From Rachycentron canadum (Eukaryota; Chordata; Actinopteri; Carangiformes; Rachycentridae), in NCBI GenBank assembly GCA_038496675.1, contig CM076653.1, positions 11,281,275 through 11,345,274 of the forward strand: a stretch of DNA of 64,000 nucleotides. Direction: 5' to 3'. The translations under genes and the position numbers were made by a program. The notes below the pieces were generated by a model, which was given only the letters and a program-made list of their open reading frames with translations, was not told where the DNA came from and searched no databases. This document shows positions 38,925 through 49,255 of the stretch, one piece after another (within the stretch, counting starts at the first letter, position 1; each line of letters begins with the position of its first letter).

Positions 38925-39440
38925 ACCATAGACTGTATCTGGACAGTGAAGCCAAAGCGGTGGAGAGAGACAGGATTGACATGGATGGGTAATTGACGTG
39001 TGGTAAATGGTCCTTCCAGCTGGGAGTTGAACCAGTGATTTCCTGCTCAGGCCTCAGTATGTCCATATGGTAGGCGCTAACCACTTAGCCACCAGAGCGC
39101 CCTAATCTTGGTTTTTTTGAAACCAGAAGAAACCATATTTGGACAAGAAGGTGGAGGTGAGGAGGAGTGAGGGGTGGATCTGCGTTGTACTCTATCCTGA
39201 TTGTCAGGTAGGTTGTCAATCACACAGCAGCCACGCCCCCTAATTCATAAACTGCTTTCTGGTCTATTTTCCTCTAAATGGGACCATCATTTAAACACTG
39301 AACATCATGTTGTATTGAAACTAGAGACTGAGACCATCAGCTCATTAGGAAAACATTTACTGAGCTGATAAATCAAGGTAGCAACATTTTCACAGACATA
39401 GTCGCCCCCTGATGATCATTAGATAGAATGCAGGTTTAAG
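38925..39440 (+). repeat. Dispersed teleost repeat, copy 3, split by a SINE
   Basis: The left part 'accatagactgtat' (about 38926) and the right part from 'atcttggtttttttgaaacc' (about 39106) to 'gaatgcaggtttaag' (about 39440) look like the two pieces of one element in the opposite orientation to copies 1 and 2. A tRNA-like insertion separates them. Confidence 0.75.
38962..39106 (-). mobile_element. tRNA-derived SINE-like insertion
   Basis: The minus strand reads GGTGGCTAAGTGGTTAGCGC, which fits a tRNA A box, and about 45 nt further GGTTCAACTCC, which fits a B box (RNA polymerase III internal promoter). The folded 3' half of a tRNA gene is not preserved, so this is a SINE head rather than a tRNA gene. 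The inner boundary is approximate. Confidence 0.65.
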
Positions 39441-41019
39441 TCAGTGACTCAAGGAGATACTTATAATTTGGGGGTCAAAGATCTAAGGTCAGGTTTTTCA
39501 GGCTAACAAAAATATCATGCAAAAAATACAGTTAGTACCTCTTATTATAGTCCCTTAAAGTCTTCACAACTTTTTTCAGGGTTGCCTTCATTTCTATGTA
39601 CAACCCAAGGAATTTATTCAGATTTGCCATGTTGGACTCACGGACAAAACTTTTTTGTATCATACTAAAATATACAGTATTTTATTATATGTTTCATGTT
39701 ATATTGTATATTGCATTATATATTAATATACACAAAATGAATGGTGCTGGACCCCTGTCTTTGACCACAGGGGTCCCCTGTCCCACTGTCCTTGCCAAAC
39801 AATTCCATGATCTTCATCGAGCTTATCAGCTGGCCTCTCCAGAGCGCTTCAATAATGTGGCAATGATAATAATAGTTGCATTTCCAATAATAAAGGTGCA
39901 GTACTCAGGAGGGCAGAGTCTGTATAAATATGCCGCAGCAGGCACATTCTTACATAAGCTTCATTTTCACCTTAAAACACATGAGAGATGAATAACCAGC
40001 AGCACTGATGCCCTGCGGTCTGAGAGGCGCAGAGACAGAGAGAGGCAGAGGATTGAAGAAAGTGAAAAAGAAAGAGAGATCGAGGTCTTTGTAATTCTAA
40101 ACCCTTAGCTCACCACACTAAGAATAGCAGGATGGACAGAGGAGAGGGGTGGAAAGTGCTATCCCTTATTTATCATTGACAGACATTCGTTCTTACAGTA
40201 GTGGACCCACCCGAAACATATCTGCGCCCACTGATGAAGAGCCACACACACAAACAACCTAACGACAAACACAACGCACTATCTGCTACAGCAAAGAGCA
40301 GCAAGTCGAGAATGCAAAGCCGGGGGCCTCAAATGAAGAAATACCACAATGATAACATACATATACCCCTGGGTCACAGTATGAGTAATGCAGCTATCAG
40401 GTTTGTGAGGTCCAATGTTTTGATTTTCAGTCCAAATTTCATCCCAACTTGGCCAGAGAAGAAACCCCATCACAGTTCAGGTCATTCAGCCAGCCTGCTT
40501 GTTTGTCAGTAAGCATTAACATCTGTGATCTGTGATGGCAACAAGAGTTCAAGTATCGTACAGCAGGCAGCTTTTCACTTCAGTATATGATCATGTTTAT
40601 GCTCAGGGATATATTAAAGAGACCAAAAATACAACTTTTCTCCACCCACATAATAAATTAGCCAACAGAGACAGAGACACAATTGCTTACAAGCTAAAGA
40701 TAGCTGACTAGCTAACAAGCTAGCTATTACCAGGTTGATTTTCTGAAACCTCAGTTGGTAAAACAATTTTTTTTATAGCACATTTCACACACAAAGGCAA
40801 ATTCAAAGTGCCTTACATAACGCACTTAAATACTTGAAGGGCACTCAGTAGAGTGTATACATACACTCAGGCGAAACAGTCCTACACATGTCGCTGAGAT
40901 CCACATTATCTGGATCTGGACCAAACTCGTTAATATGATTTTTATGTCAAGACCCAAACATTATTTCCTGAGAAATTGTTCTTGCTTTGTTTAAGAAAGA
41001 TCAGAGTCTGTTTATAAAA

Positions 41020-41445
41020 GTGTATGTAGACTCCATGTCTGTAAGGTGAAGCCAGTGCTGAAGAGCCTTAAACCTTCATTCTCTCTAATGACCATCAGGG
41101 GGCGACTCCACTGGTTGTTAAAGAAGTCAGATTGTATTGAAGTCTATGGGAAAATGTCCCTACTTCTCCCTTGATTTATTAGCTCAGTAAACGTTTTCCT
41201 AATGAGTTTATGGTCTCAGTCTCTAGTTTCAAGTCTTCAATACAACATGATGTTCATTTTTCAAATGATGGTCCATTTAGAGGAAAATAGACCAGAAAGC
41301 AGGGGATGGATTAGGGGGCGTGGCTTTGGTGTGATTGACAGACAGATCCACCTCTTACTCCTCCTCAGCTCCACCTTCACCTCCAAATTTTGTTTCTTCT
41401 GGTTTCAAAAAACAAAGATAGCCAACGGTCAAATTACACACTGCA
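41020..41445 (-). repeat. Dispersed teleost repeat, copy 2 (minus orientation)
   Basis: Nearly the same as 31440-31890 over several hundred bases, including 'gaccatcagggggcgact' and 'gtctatgggaaaatgtccc'. The higher similarity between these two copies suggests a similar age. No coding capacity. Confidence 0.85.
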
Positions 41446-41584
41446 GGCCTCATAACACTCATCTTTTCAACCTGTAATTGTGATTCCAACACAAACTGTG
41501 AAAAGTTTCAGGCACTAACAGTAACGTTAGGATGCTCTAAATGAGCAACGAACAGATTTTATCAGTGACCCTCAGACAAAGTGT

Positions 41585-41650
41585 CGGTCATTAGACAGAA
41601 TAGAGGTTGAAGTAATTTCAGCATTGGCTTCACTTGTACACCCAATGGTC
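41585..41650 (+). repeat. Dispersed teleost repeat, terminal fragment
   Basis: 'attagacagaatagaggttg' followed by 'cattggcttcactt' matches the end of the same family in the plus orientation, 140 bp beyond copy 2. Confidence 0.5.
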
Positions 41651-42784
41651 TCCTCTCAGATATATGATGTGGATCAAAGACAAAGTGAAAGGTGCTGTCA
41701 AACCAATCACAGCCAAATGATCAAGGTTCCCTGACAACAGGACAGGAGTTCAGTTGCTGTGGAAATGAAACTGGACAGTTCTGTTCAGGGTTACTCCAGG
41801 TTAAAGTCATGGGATTTTCTATTCTATTCTATTCTAATGTGCTGTGTATCTTGCATTGTTTTGCTCCAGTCACACACAAACTGTTCATAGCCGTGTTTTT
41901 TCAAGGGAACATCTGTTCAGTTGGACTCATTGATCACATTACATATCATTACACACACACACATATACATTCATACACACTTCCTGTGACAGTCTGCTCC
42001 TCAAACCATGTGGCTACAAGTTGAAATGAAACCTCCCGTGAATTCAAGAATGGCAGTTTGTTGCGTGTTTGTGTTTCAGAAACACACCTCAGTTGTGAAA
42101 TTCTCACTCACCCATGTGTGCATTTGTTTCACATACAAACATTCAGACAGTTAGTGGCATTTTAACTAAGGTAAAGTCACATTTACCCCGTTAGAAATCA
42201 ACACCTGACCTGACATCAGAAGACACACATTTAAAATGAGAATGAGAATATGGGCAGAAAACAAACAAACAGTGGATCAAATACTATGAACCACCATGTA
42301 AGAGGAGCTTGCAGGCTCTGCAGACTTCTTCGTTCCAGAACTTAAAACTCTACAGCCACCTGTTAAAACACGCTCCTGGGTCATGTGTGCCACTGGCTGC
42401 TGCTCACTGAAGCTGTGTGGCTCTAATGCGAAAAGCCAGTGACACAAACAGCGGATCACACAACTGAGTGTCGAGGAAGATGGAGGAGATTTAAAAGGAT
42501 GAGGGGAAGGAGGCTGCAGCTCAAAAGGACCAGGTTGAGGATGAATGTAAACTCGCTTTTTATCAGGGATAAAAGGTTTTACACCCTCAAGCTAAAAAAC
42601 AGCCTTTGAATCTTGACGGTTTAACTTACACCTGCCTCATTATTGTAAAAGCACCATATGACATTATATTATGGTATAAATTGTGTGTTTTTAGGTACAA
42701 AACTACAAACATATTCGCTGTTGAAGGATAAAGAGGAAGGTGATTGAATTTTTGTTGTTTTAGTAGGTACAAATATCAGCCATA

Positions 42785-43015
42785 ACATTACGACCACCTG
42801 TTTAATATTATGCATGTCCCCCATTTGCCGCCAAAGCAGCCCTGACCCTGGAGGCCGGGACTCCTCTAGACCTCTGAAGGTGAGCTGTGGTGTGACCAGC
42901 CTTCACTCCCCTATCGATGAGCCTTGATCCATGACCCTGTGGTCTGTGGTCCAGTGGTTTTCCCTCCTTGGACCACTTCTGGTAGGTCCTGACCACTGCA
43001 GGACCTTTAACATGT
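42785..43015 (-). pseudogene. Tc1-like transposase relic (N-terminal DNA-binding region)
   Basis: The minus strand encodes a fragment with TYQKWSKEGK and GHGSRLIDRG, the helix-turn-helix part of a teleost Tc1-type transposase. The frame is short and degenerate, and no catalytic DDE part remains. A related fragment in the opposite orientation lies at 47620-48010. Confidence 0.65.
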
Positions 43016-44407
43016 ACCTACCAGTTCTGATTTTTTTAAATTAATTAAAATTAAAAATACTTTGTCATTTCGTATGCAATAATTATGACTGCATTAGACA
43101 GAACTACTGTATCAGATGTGGAGAGTTGTCTGTGACTTAAGAAGTGAATGTGACCCAGAGATCCTTCCAAACAAGGCTCATGTGATTTGCCGGCAGTGAA
43201 GCCTTTGAGCCTCACTTATTGTTAAGTTAAATACATGGCTGTTTTCAGACACTTGAGCTAAGAGCGACGGCTCAGACAACTGCATACCAGCAGCCGGCCA
43301 GTTAAGGAGCTGGATCATCATAATAATTTTCCATATTGTAGAACATAGTTTCACATTATTTGTTGTCAGCAGGTAAATAGAAACAGTCAGGTCCAATGTT
43401 GTGTTTTCATTTGTTCTGACATTTCATTTGGCACGTTCCAGGAAGCCTTCGACTGCACTGGAAACAGCCTGGACATTTGTGAATGTGCATCTGTCCCCAT
43501 TAGTCCCAGCGGGTGCTTCTATATGAACCAAAACAAGCTGGGAGTGGAGCTGAGTGGTGGCTGTCACCTGCTGCTGCCAGCTGGCTCCGGACATTTCTTT
43601 TTCCAGCTTGAATCTCAACCATCTCCTGCACCTGCGGCTGCTGTCTTTATGGAAGCCGTGAGCCCGGTCATAAACATACGTCCACGTTTTATTATTGTGG
43701 TTTGATTGATGACAGCTGCCATAATTGTCCCTATAGCACTTTGACTTTGTTCAGACTTCAACTGAGTGTGACTGGTCTGATTTTTCCCTCCCAGGTCTAA
43801 CGTCCTCTCTCGGCACCAAAAAGCTATTTTTGTTTAGTTCTGACCTGGAACAAGTTGCACAGAAGCAACAAAATCAAATCCAGAGACACGATATCGACTT
43901 CTTTACAAGTCGGGGCAGAATGTCTCACCAGTTCCCCGACAGTAAATTAATGTTTTTAACATCCTCCTGAGACAAATGTGATAATTACAACTGTATTTAA
44001 TCTAGGACAACGAGGCACACAAATTTAAATTTAGATTTAATTAAAGCAACAAATTAAAACAATAAATTAAAACCCGAGGGCTCATTTTTAACTAATAAAG
44101 TTGGGAAAATTAATACAGAATACAAACTATTATCTTAGTCAGTAATGAGTGTGAGTTTTATTTGCTTTCATATTGGAAGAAGACGACGAAAACGACCTTT
44201 AGAAAAGATTAAACAATTCAAATTTATGCTATCTGTATTTTTCTTTAACAGCTTAGTTTTACTAAAAGAAAAAAAAAACCCATTAATACTACATCAGTTG
44301 AATCTGAATGAACACGGCTGCAACTTTTTAATGTCTTTTAAAGCTCTTCTTAAAACACATTTGTCTTTGCCTTTAATAATGTCTGATATAAGTTTTATTT
44401 TATTGTT

Positions 44408-44478
44408 TTAACCCAAGAGACCATAAACTCATTAGGAAAATGTTTACTGTGGTAATAAATCAAGTTAGAAGAATACTA
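44408..44478 (+). repeat. Dispersed teleost repeat, short fragment
   Basis: 'gagaccataaactcattagg' followed by 'aaatgtttactg' and 'aataaatcaag' matches the inner part of the repeat family in the plus orientation. Only about 70 bp are left. Confidence 0.6.
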
Positions 44479-46428
44479 GAAAAGTGAGAATACTAATATA
44501 TTTTTTATAAATATCAGTTTACACAGAGGGATGCTCTTTAACAATGGCCTATGTCAAGGCACAACTATTTAGTGTATTCTGTGTACTGAGGTGAAGGGAG
44601 CATCGTGAGGTAATTAGTAGGTGAACAAAATCTATTTTGTTTATGATAATTGAAGGTTAATTTCTGAAAAATAAACCATGATCAATATATCGTGCCCAAC
44701 TTCAAGGGCCCAACTGTGCAGCTACTTTTTCTGAAACTAAATTAAAATATAAAATTAGAACAAAAAACAGAAAAAAAGAGCTCTTATCTTGTCAGAGGGT
44801 AAAAATTCAGGTGCTTAAACACACAGAAACATGTCATGTGGACATATATACACACACATGGAAACTAGAGCAGCAACAGCATCAAATAGTCACAAGAAAA
44901 AAACAGGATGTATTTGAATGGGCTGATTTTTTCACAGCCCAAACACAGTGGCATCACGAACTATTATTGAGGGAAATTCATTTGTTAGCCCACTCACCAA
45001 ATATCAGCCCTCACTGCAAAAAATGTCAAGTAACACAACAGACATCACATGGGGCTAATGGAGGGGCAGCTGTCCCAACTGCACCCGTCTCCAACCGTCT
45101 GCTGAGTTTGAACTATGTGCATGAAGACCCTGGTCGCAGTATTTATGGAGTCATTTGAAGAAGACACTAACTGCAGCTTCTTTATCGCACAGCAGAGATA
45201 GGTATGGGTTTGGAAAAAAAAAAAATACTGTAAAGCCATAACTCACTGCATGGGAGCTTGTATAATTTGTTATTATCTTTAATGGGAAGCAGCTCCAGTA
45301 ACTCCATTTAAAAAAGTGCAGCAGAGGAGTTTCTGCATGTTTTATAAGTCAAGGACCATTACAAGGGTTTAGATTTCACAGTGACAAAGGTTATACTCTC
45401 ATAAATGCTCCAAAATGATTTACTCTCTGCTTCTGTGCCAGAGTGTTTGTTTTTATTGGGGCAGAAAATAAACTCTAAAGTCATTTCTCTTGGTTTTTAC
45501 AGGTTTTTTTTTTTTTTTGTTCTATAAAGATCTCTATTTTTTTCTGGGTCAGTAAGAAGGTGAGAGAAGCTTTTTAAATGACCAGGCAGCAACTTGAACA
45601 TCCTGCCACCGACAGCTCAGAAGATTTGTCGCCATCCGCGGGTCATCTTCTCCACGTCTTACCGCCCAAGTGTAAAATTCCAAATCAGCCCTCAGCTTAA
45701 TTTTAGATTCACAAGTCAGCTACTTCCACCTGTGTGAGTCCAACCCGGCTTGAGTTGCTCCTTGAGGCTGAACCGGAGCAACATTTTGAAGCCCTGAGAG
45801 CAACTGGGCTGCATGAGTTTTTCTCCAAAAGAGAAGCTTAATTTCTTTCTTTTTTTTTTTTTTTTAACAGTGCCAAATCTTGCAGATTTTCACAAAGAAG
45901 CAACAAGTGGGAAAGTTTTTCTAGACGCGTCAGCTGAGCTAAATTCGCAGTAAGGCCTTTACCTTTTACCTCAACGACACCATGAGACTCCAAAAGACAA
46001 TTTGATCCAGTGACAGATACAAATGTCAGATGCTCATGGATGGTATCAGAGCCAACTTAACCCACCTTCCTGGTTTCCAAACTGTACACCCCCCTCCCCA
46101 CCTCCACACCACCACCTCTGAGACAACATCTCCAAATCCTCTGTGACGAATTCACTGCACAACGATGGGCAGCTAATGGACGGCTTAACCCCTCCACATG
46201 CCACAATGATAGCTTCATGTGAGTGACAGTATTGCAGTTTTCAGACCTCCTGCAGAAGTAACCCCCCCCACCCCAACACACACGCACCCCACTTTACAAA
46301 AAGTGACACAAAGTTGTTGAGAGTTTCAGCCTGAAAAACTCATCAAAATAAAATAAAACCCAGTTGCTCAGAAACATCTCATTTCTCAACAATTTGAACC
46401 CGGTCCACAACTCTGGCTAAACTAAATG

Positions 46429-46443
46429 CACCCCCCCCCCCCC
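46429..46443. repeat. Poly(C) tract
   Basis: A run of C residues directly readable. Similar tracts lie at about 46506 and 46662 and at 48537-48552. Confidence 0.9.
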
Positions 46444-46572
46444 TTCCCTCTTCCCACAGGGACAGATTAAAGTTGGGATCACCCCAGCAAGCCACACGGC
46501 TTCCCCCCCAAAAAAACACCCCCACAGACATACAGACCAACAGAGACATGGAGGAAGCAGCCTCACACTTAC

Positions 46573-46790
46573 CTTCACAGAAGCGCTGTGCCGAAGACCC
46601 TCAGCAAGGCAGAGCCTGCAGTTAGAAACCAGAGAAAGTTGTGTCTCTTTTTTCCTTACCACCCCCCCACCTCCTCCTCCTCTCTCTCACTCACTCTCTC
46701 TACACCCCCCACCACCACCACCACCACCACCACCCTCTCTCACTCCCCTGTCTCTCTTGCGTCAGGCTTCAGGGCTGCAATGCTGAGACA
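46573..46790 (-). other. tmod4: Putative non-coding first exon of tmod4
   Basis: The minus strand has an excellent donor (GAAG then GTAAGT) with its exon side ending at 46573. Upstream of it lies a G-rich leader (GGTGGT repeats, GGAGGAGG). An AT-rich TATA-like stretch (AAAATAATAAAA, 46822-46833) lies about 35 bp before the assumed start. The coding exon of tmod4 needs a leader exon upstream and this is the best one I saw. The link is not proven. Confidence 0.35.
46704..46735. repeat. (ACC)n trinucleotide repeat, GGT on the minus strand
   Basis: About nine ACC units flanked by C runs. On the minus strand it is a G-rich tract that could form a G-quadruplex inside the putative tmod4 leader exon. 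Confidence 0.9.
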
Positions 46791-47619
46791 GGCAAACTGA
46801 TGGCACTTTGAGAAGTCAGCATTTTATTATTTTGGCTGCTAGAGAGCGGGCGGGGGAGGAGGAGAGAGCTGGTGAAAAGAGGGTGAGAGAGAGAGAGAAA
46901 GGGGTTGGGGTGGAGTGGGGCATGAACTCATGTTCATCAGTCATTAAATTAAAACTGAGTGAAATGAGACAAAGAGAGATGCTGACATCTAGTGGTTTCA
47001 TTGGGAAAATGACCCTACATGTCATGACAATTGGCTTTTATGTAAAAAACCCTTCTGGAAGGATTTAATGCATGGACTGAGCTACAGAAATAACATCTAA
47101 TATATCAGTATGTTCACATATTCAAGTTTCATCTTAATGCTAACCAAGGTCATTTACATTAGGATTGTCTATTTCCTCCATTAGTGGATAATGGAGAGAT
47201 TAACAAATTTTTAGTAAAACGTATTAAATGTTGCAGCTGGATTTTCATATTAATCTTTATTTCAGTAATGTGACTTATCACTGTGTTTAATGTGACAACC
47301 CTGACCCTGACCCAGCAGCTCGCTCCATGTTTTCGCTCACGGTTTTATTTTTAGGGCACATTTACCGTATGTTTCAGTCTCAGTGCTCAGCCTTGTTTCC
47401 AACAGCTGGAGGCAGCTGTTTTCTATAAACCTGCTGTAGACCAACACACAGTCTGCCCAGTATATTAGAACAGAAACACAGTTAGTGAGTAGCTAACTAG
47501 TCATGTATTTTTCTCAGAAGTCAGTGAAGAGCAAAGCAAAACTAAAAGGAGACTGAATGCTGAACTTACTTTGGTCAGACCTGAAATATGTGCTACTGTT
47601 GCTTTGTGTAGTCACCAGG

Positions 47620-48010
47620 CATCACATCCTGACACTGACAGGTGGAGTCAATAACACTGATCACCTGGTTACCATGGTTACCTGTCAGCGGTGGATACGT
47701 CAGGCAGCAGCTGAACATTTAGTCCTGAAGCAGGAGAAATGGTCAAGTGTGAGGATGTGAGGGACTTTGACTTTGACCAAACTGTGATGTGACGACTGGT
47801 CAGAGCTTCTCCAACACTGCAGCTCTGTGGGATGTTCCCGGGCTGCAGTGGTCAGGACCTACCAGAAGTGGTCCAAGTAGGGAGAACCACTGGACCACAG
47901 ACAGGGTCAGGGGCCAGGGCTCATCAATAGGGGAGTGAAGGATGGACCCTGTGGTCTGATCCAACAGAGGAGCTACTGAAGACACAAACAGCCATAATAT
48001 GACTGTTGAC
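47620..48010 (+). pseudogene. Tc1-like transposase relic
   Basis: A decayed 5' part of a Tc1-type element. Recognisable pieces are 'ataacactgatcacctggtt', 'ctgcagtggtcaggacctac', 'agaagtggtccaag' and 'gatccaacagaggagctact', in the usual order of the transposase N-terminal coding region. Multiple small deletions break the frame, and the catalytic domain is missing. Confidence 0.65.
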
Positions 48011-48536
48011 ATCTGACCTGACACTTAGTTAGTTTTAAAATTATCTAAAGTGGATTTAGTATCAATTTGTTAACTCTACATAAAAATTTGAGTAATGTAT
48101 TTCCAAATAGATAGTTGACGTATCCAGTTCTTTCATTTCACTTCTCATTTTCCTTCCTTCTCAGTTTCACCTTTGTTTTTCTTTCTATTCAGATTTTCAT
48201 TCATTAGTATTTTCCTCACTGATCTACTCTCTAATCCTAATTTTTTCTCTCTGTGTGTGTAGTTTCTTTCTGAACTTCCCCTTTTCTGTTCAAATGAAAA
48301 CAGAACTTTTCATGTAACATCTTAACAGTTCTGCTCCATAGCCTTTCTGTCAGAATTTCCCTTTTTCTTCTTCTTCTTTAAGTTTTTAATCCAGTTTCTG
48401 TAGTTCAACCCCCCACCCCCTTTCATTTCTTCTTTTATTTGAAAAAAAATACTCTGCCACTCTATTGTTAAGTAACACCATTACGTAACAATAATTCCCA
48501 GATTAGTCATCTCAAATACCACGTGATGATGAATTA

Positions 48537-48552
48537 CCCCCCCCCCCCCCCC
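48537..48552. repeat. Poly(C) tract
   Basis: Sixteen or so consecutive C residues, directly readable. Confidence 0.9.
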
Positions 48553-48729
48553 GGAGGCAAAGTGATTAACTACAGCACTTTTACACTTTAATTTTCATGT
48601 TTTCCATGATCCAGTAAACTGTAGTTTTAAGGCTTTTTTAGAGATAATGTTTTAAATTTAAAACCATCCTTTCTTTCCAAACCACAGCTAATGTTTTATT
48701 CTGTAAAATGGGCTCTTTTTCGTCTTCTC

Positions 48730-49255
48730 CTCTTCTTGGAAACCTCACCAGGTGCTCCTTCCTAGTGTCATGGCAAGGGCAAATGTCCTTAGCCCATCCT
48801 CTTAACCATTGGAGAGCCCCTGGGATCCCTCCACCCCTCCGCTATCTTCTCTTACCACTGCTACGCTGACGACACCCAACTATACCAGACCTTCGTACAG
48901 CCCTGTGGCCCCTCTCGACCACTGCGTCTGGCATTTTTATCTGTTCAAACAAGGCCATCTCTGTCCAGACTGTTCTCGTCTGTGGTTCCCTGGTGGTGGA
49001 ACAAGCTCCTGAAGTCCATCAGAGCAGAGACGTCCCTCTTTAACTACTCAAATCTCTTGAGCACATTCTCTCCTAAAAACCCTAACATGTCCAACTCGCA
49101 GTTTATTGCATTTTCTTACACAATCTCCAGCATTTACTTAATAGATGTGATATTTAATACTGACACCAAGGCTTCTACTGCACTGAACCTTTACTGATGT
49201 CCTTCATTTTAAGTCACTTTGGATAAAACTGTTTGACAGATGAGTTAATGTAAAT
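48730..49255 (+). pseudogene. L2-type LINE fragment with reverse-transcriptase YADD motif
   Basis: One frame near 48840-48910 reads SYHCYADDTQLYQTF, the reverse-transcriptase active-site block of L2-like non-LTR elements. After an internal deletion comes VPWWWNKLLKSIRAETSL, from the end of the ORF. The 3' tail (TTAAGTCACTTTGGATAAAA, about 49211-49230) is the tail shared by teleost L2 elements. The element is internally deleted and frameshifted. Confidence 0.7.

Larger units (their letters stand above)
38542..46572 (-). other. Inferred first intron of tmod4, repeat-rich
   Basis: About 8 kb with no convincing coding exon. It holds several copies of the dispersed repeat family, a tRNA-like SINE, a Tc1 transposase relic (42785-43015) and a TTCTA pentamer tract (about 41817-41836). 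That it is an intron depends on the putative 5' exon near 46.6 kb being real. Confidence 0.4.

Noticed and set aside
38990..39105. Possible tRNA gene on the minus strand
   Set aside because: A and B boxes are present, but the acceptor stem and anticodon arm do not fold as in a tRNA, and it lies inside another repeat, so it fits a SINE head.
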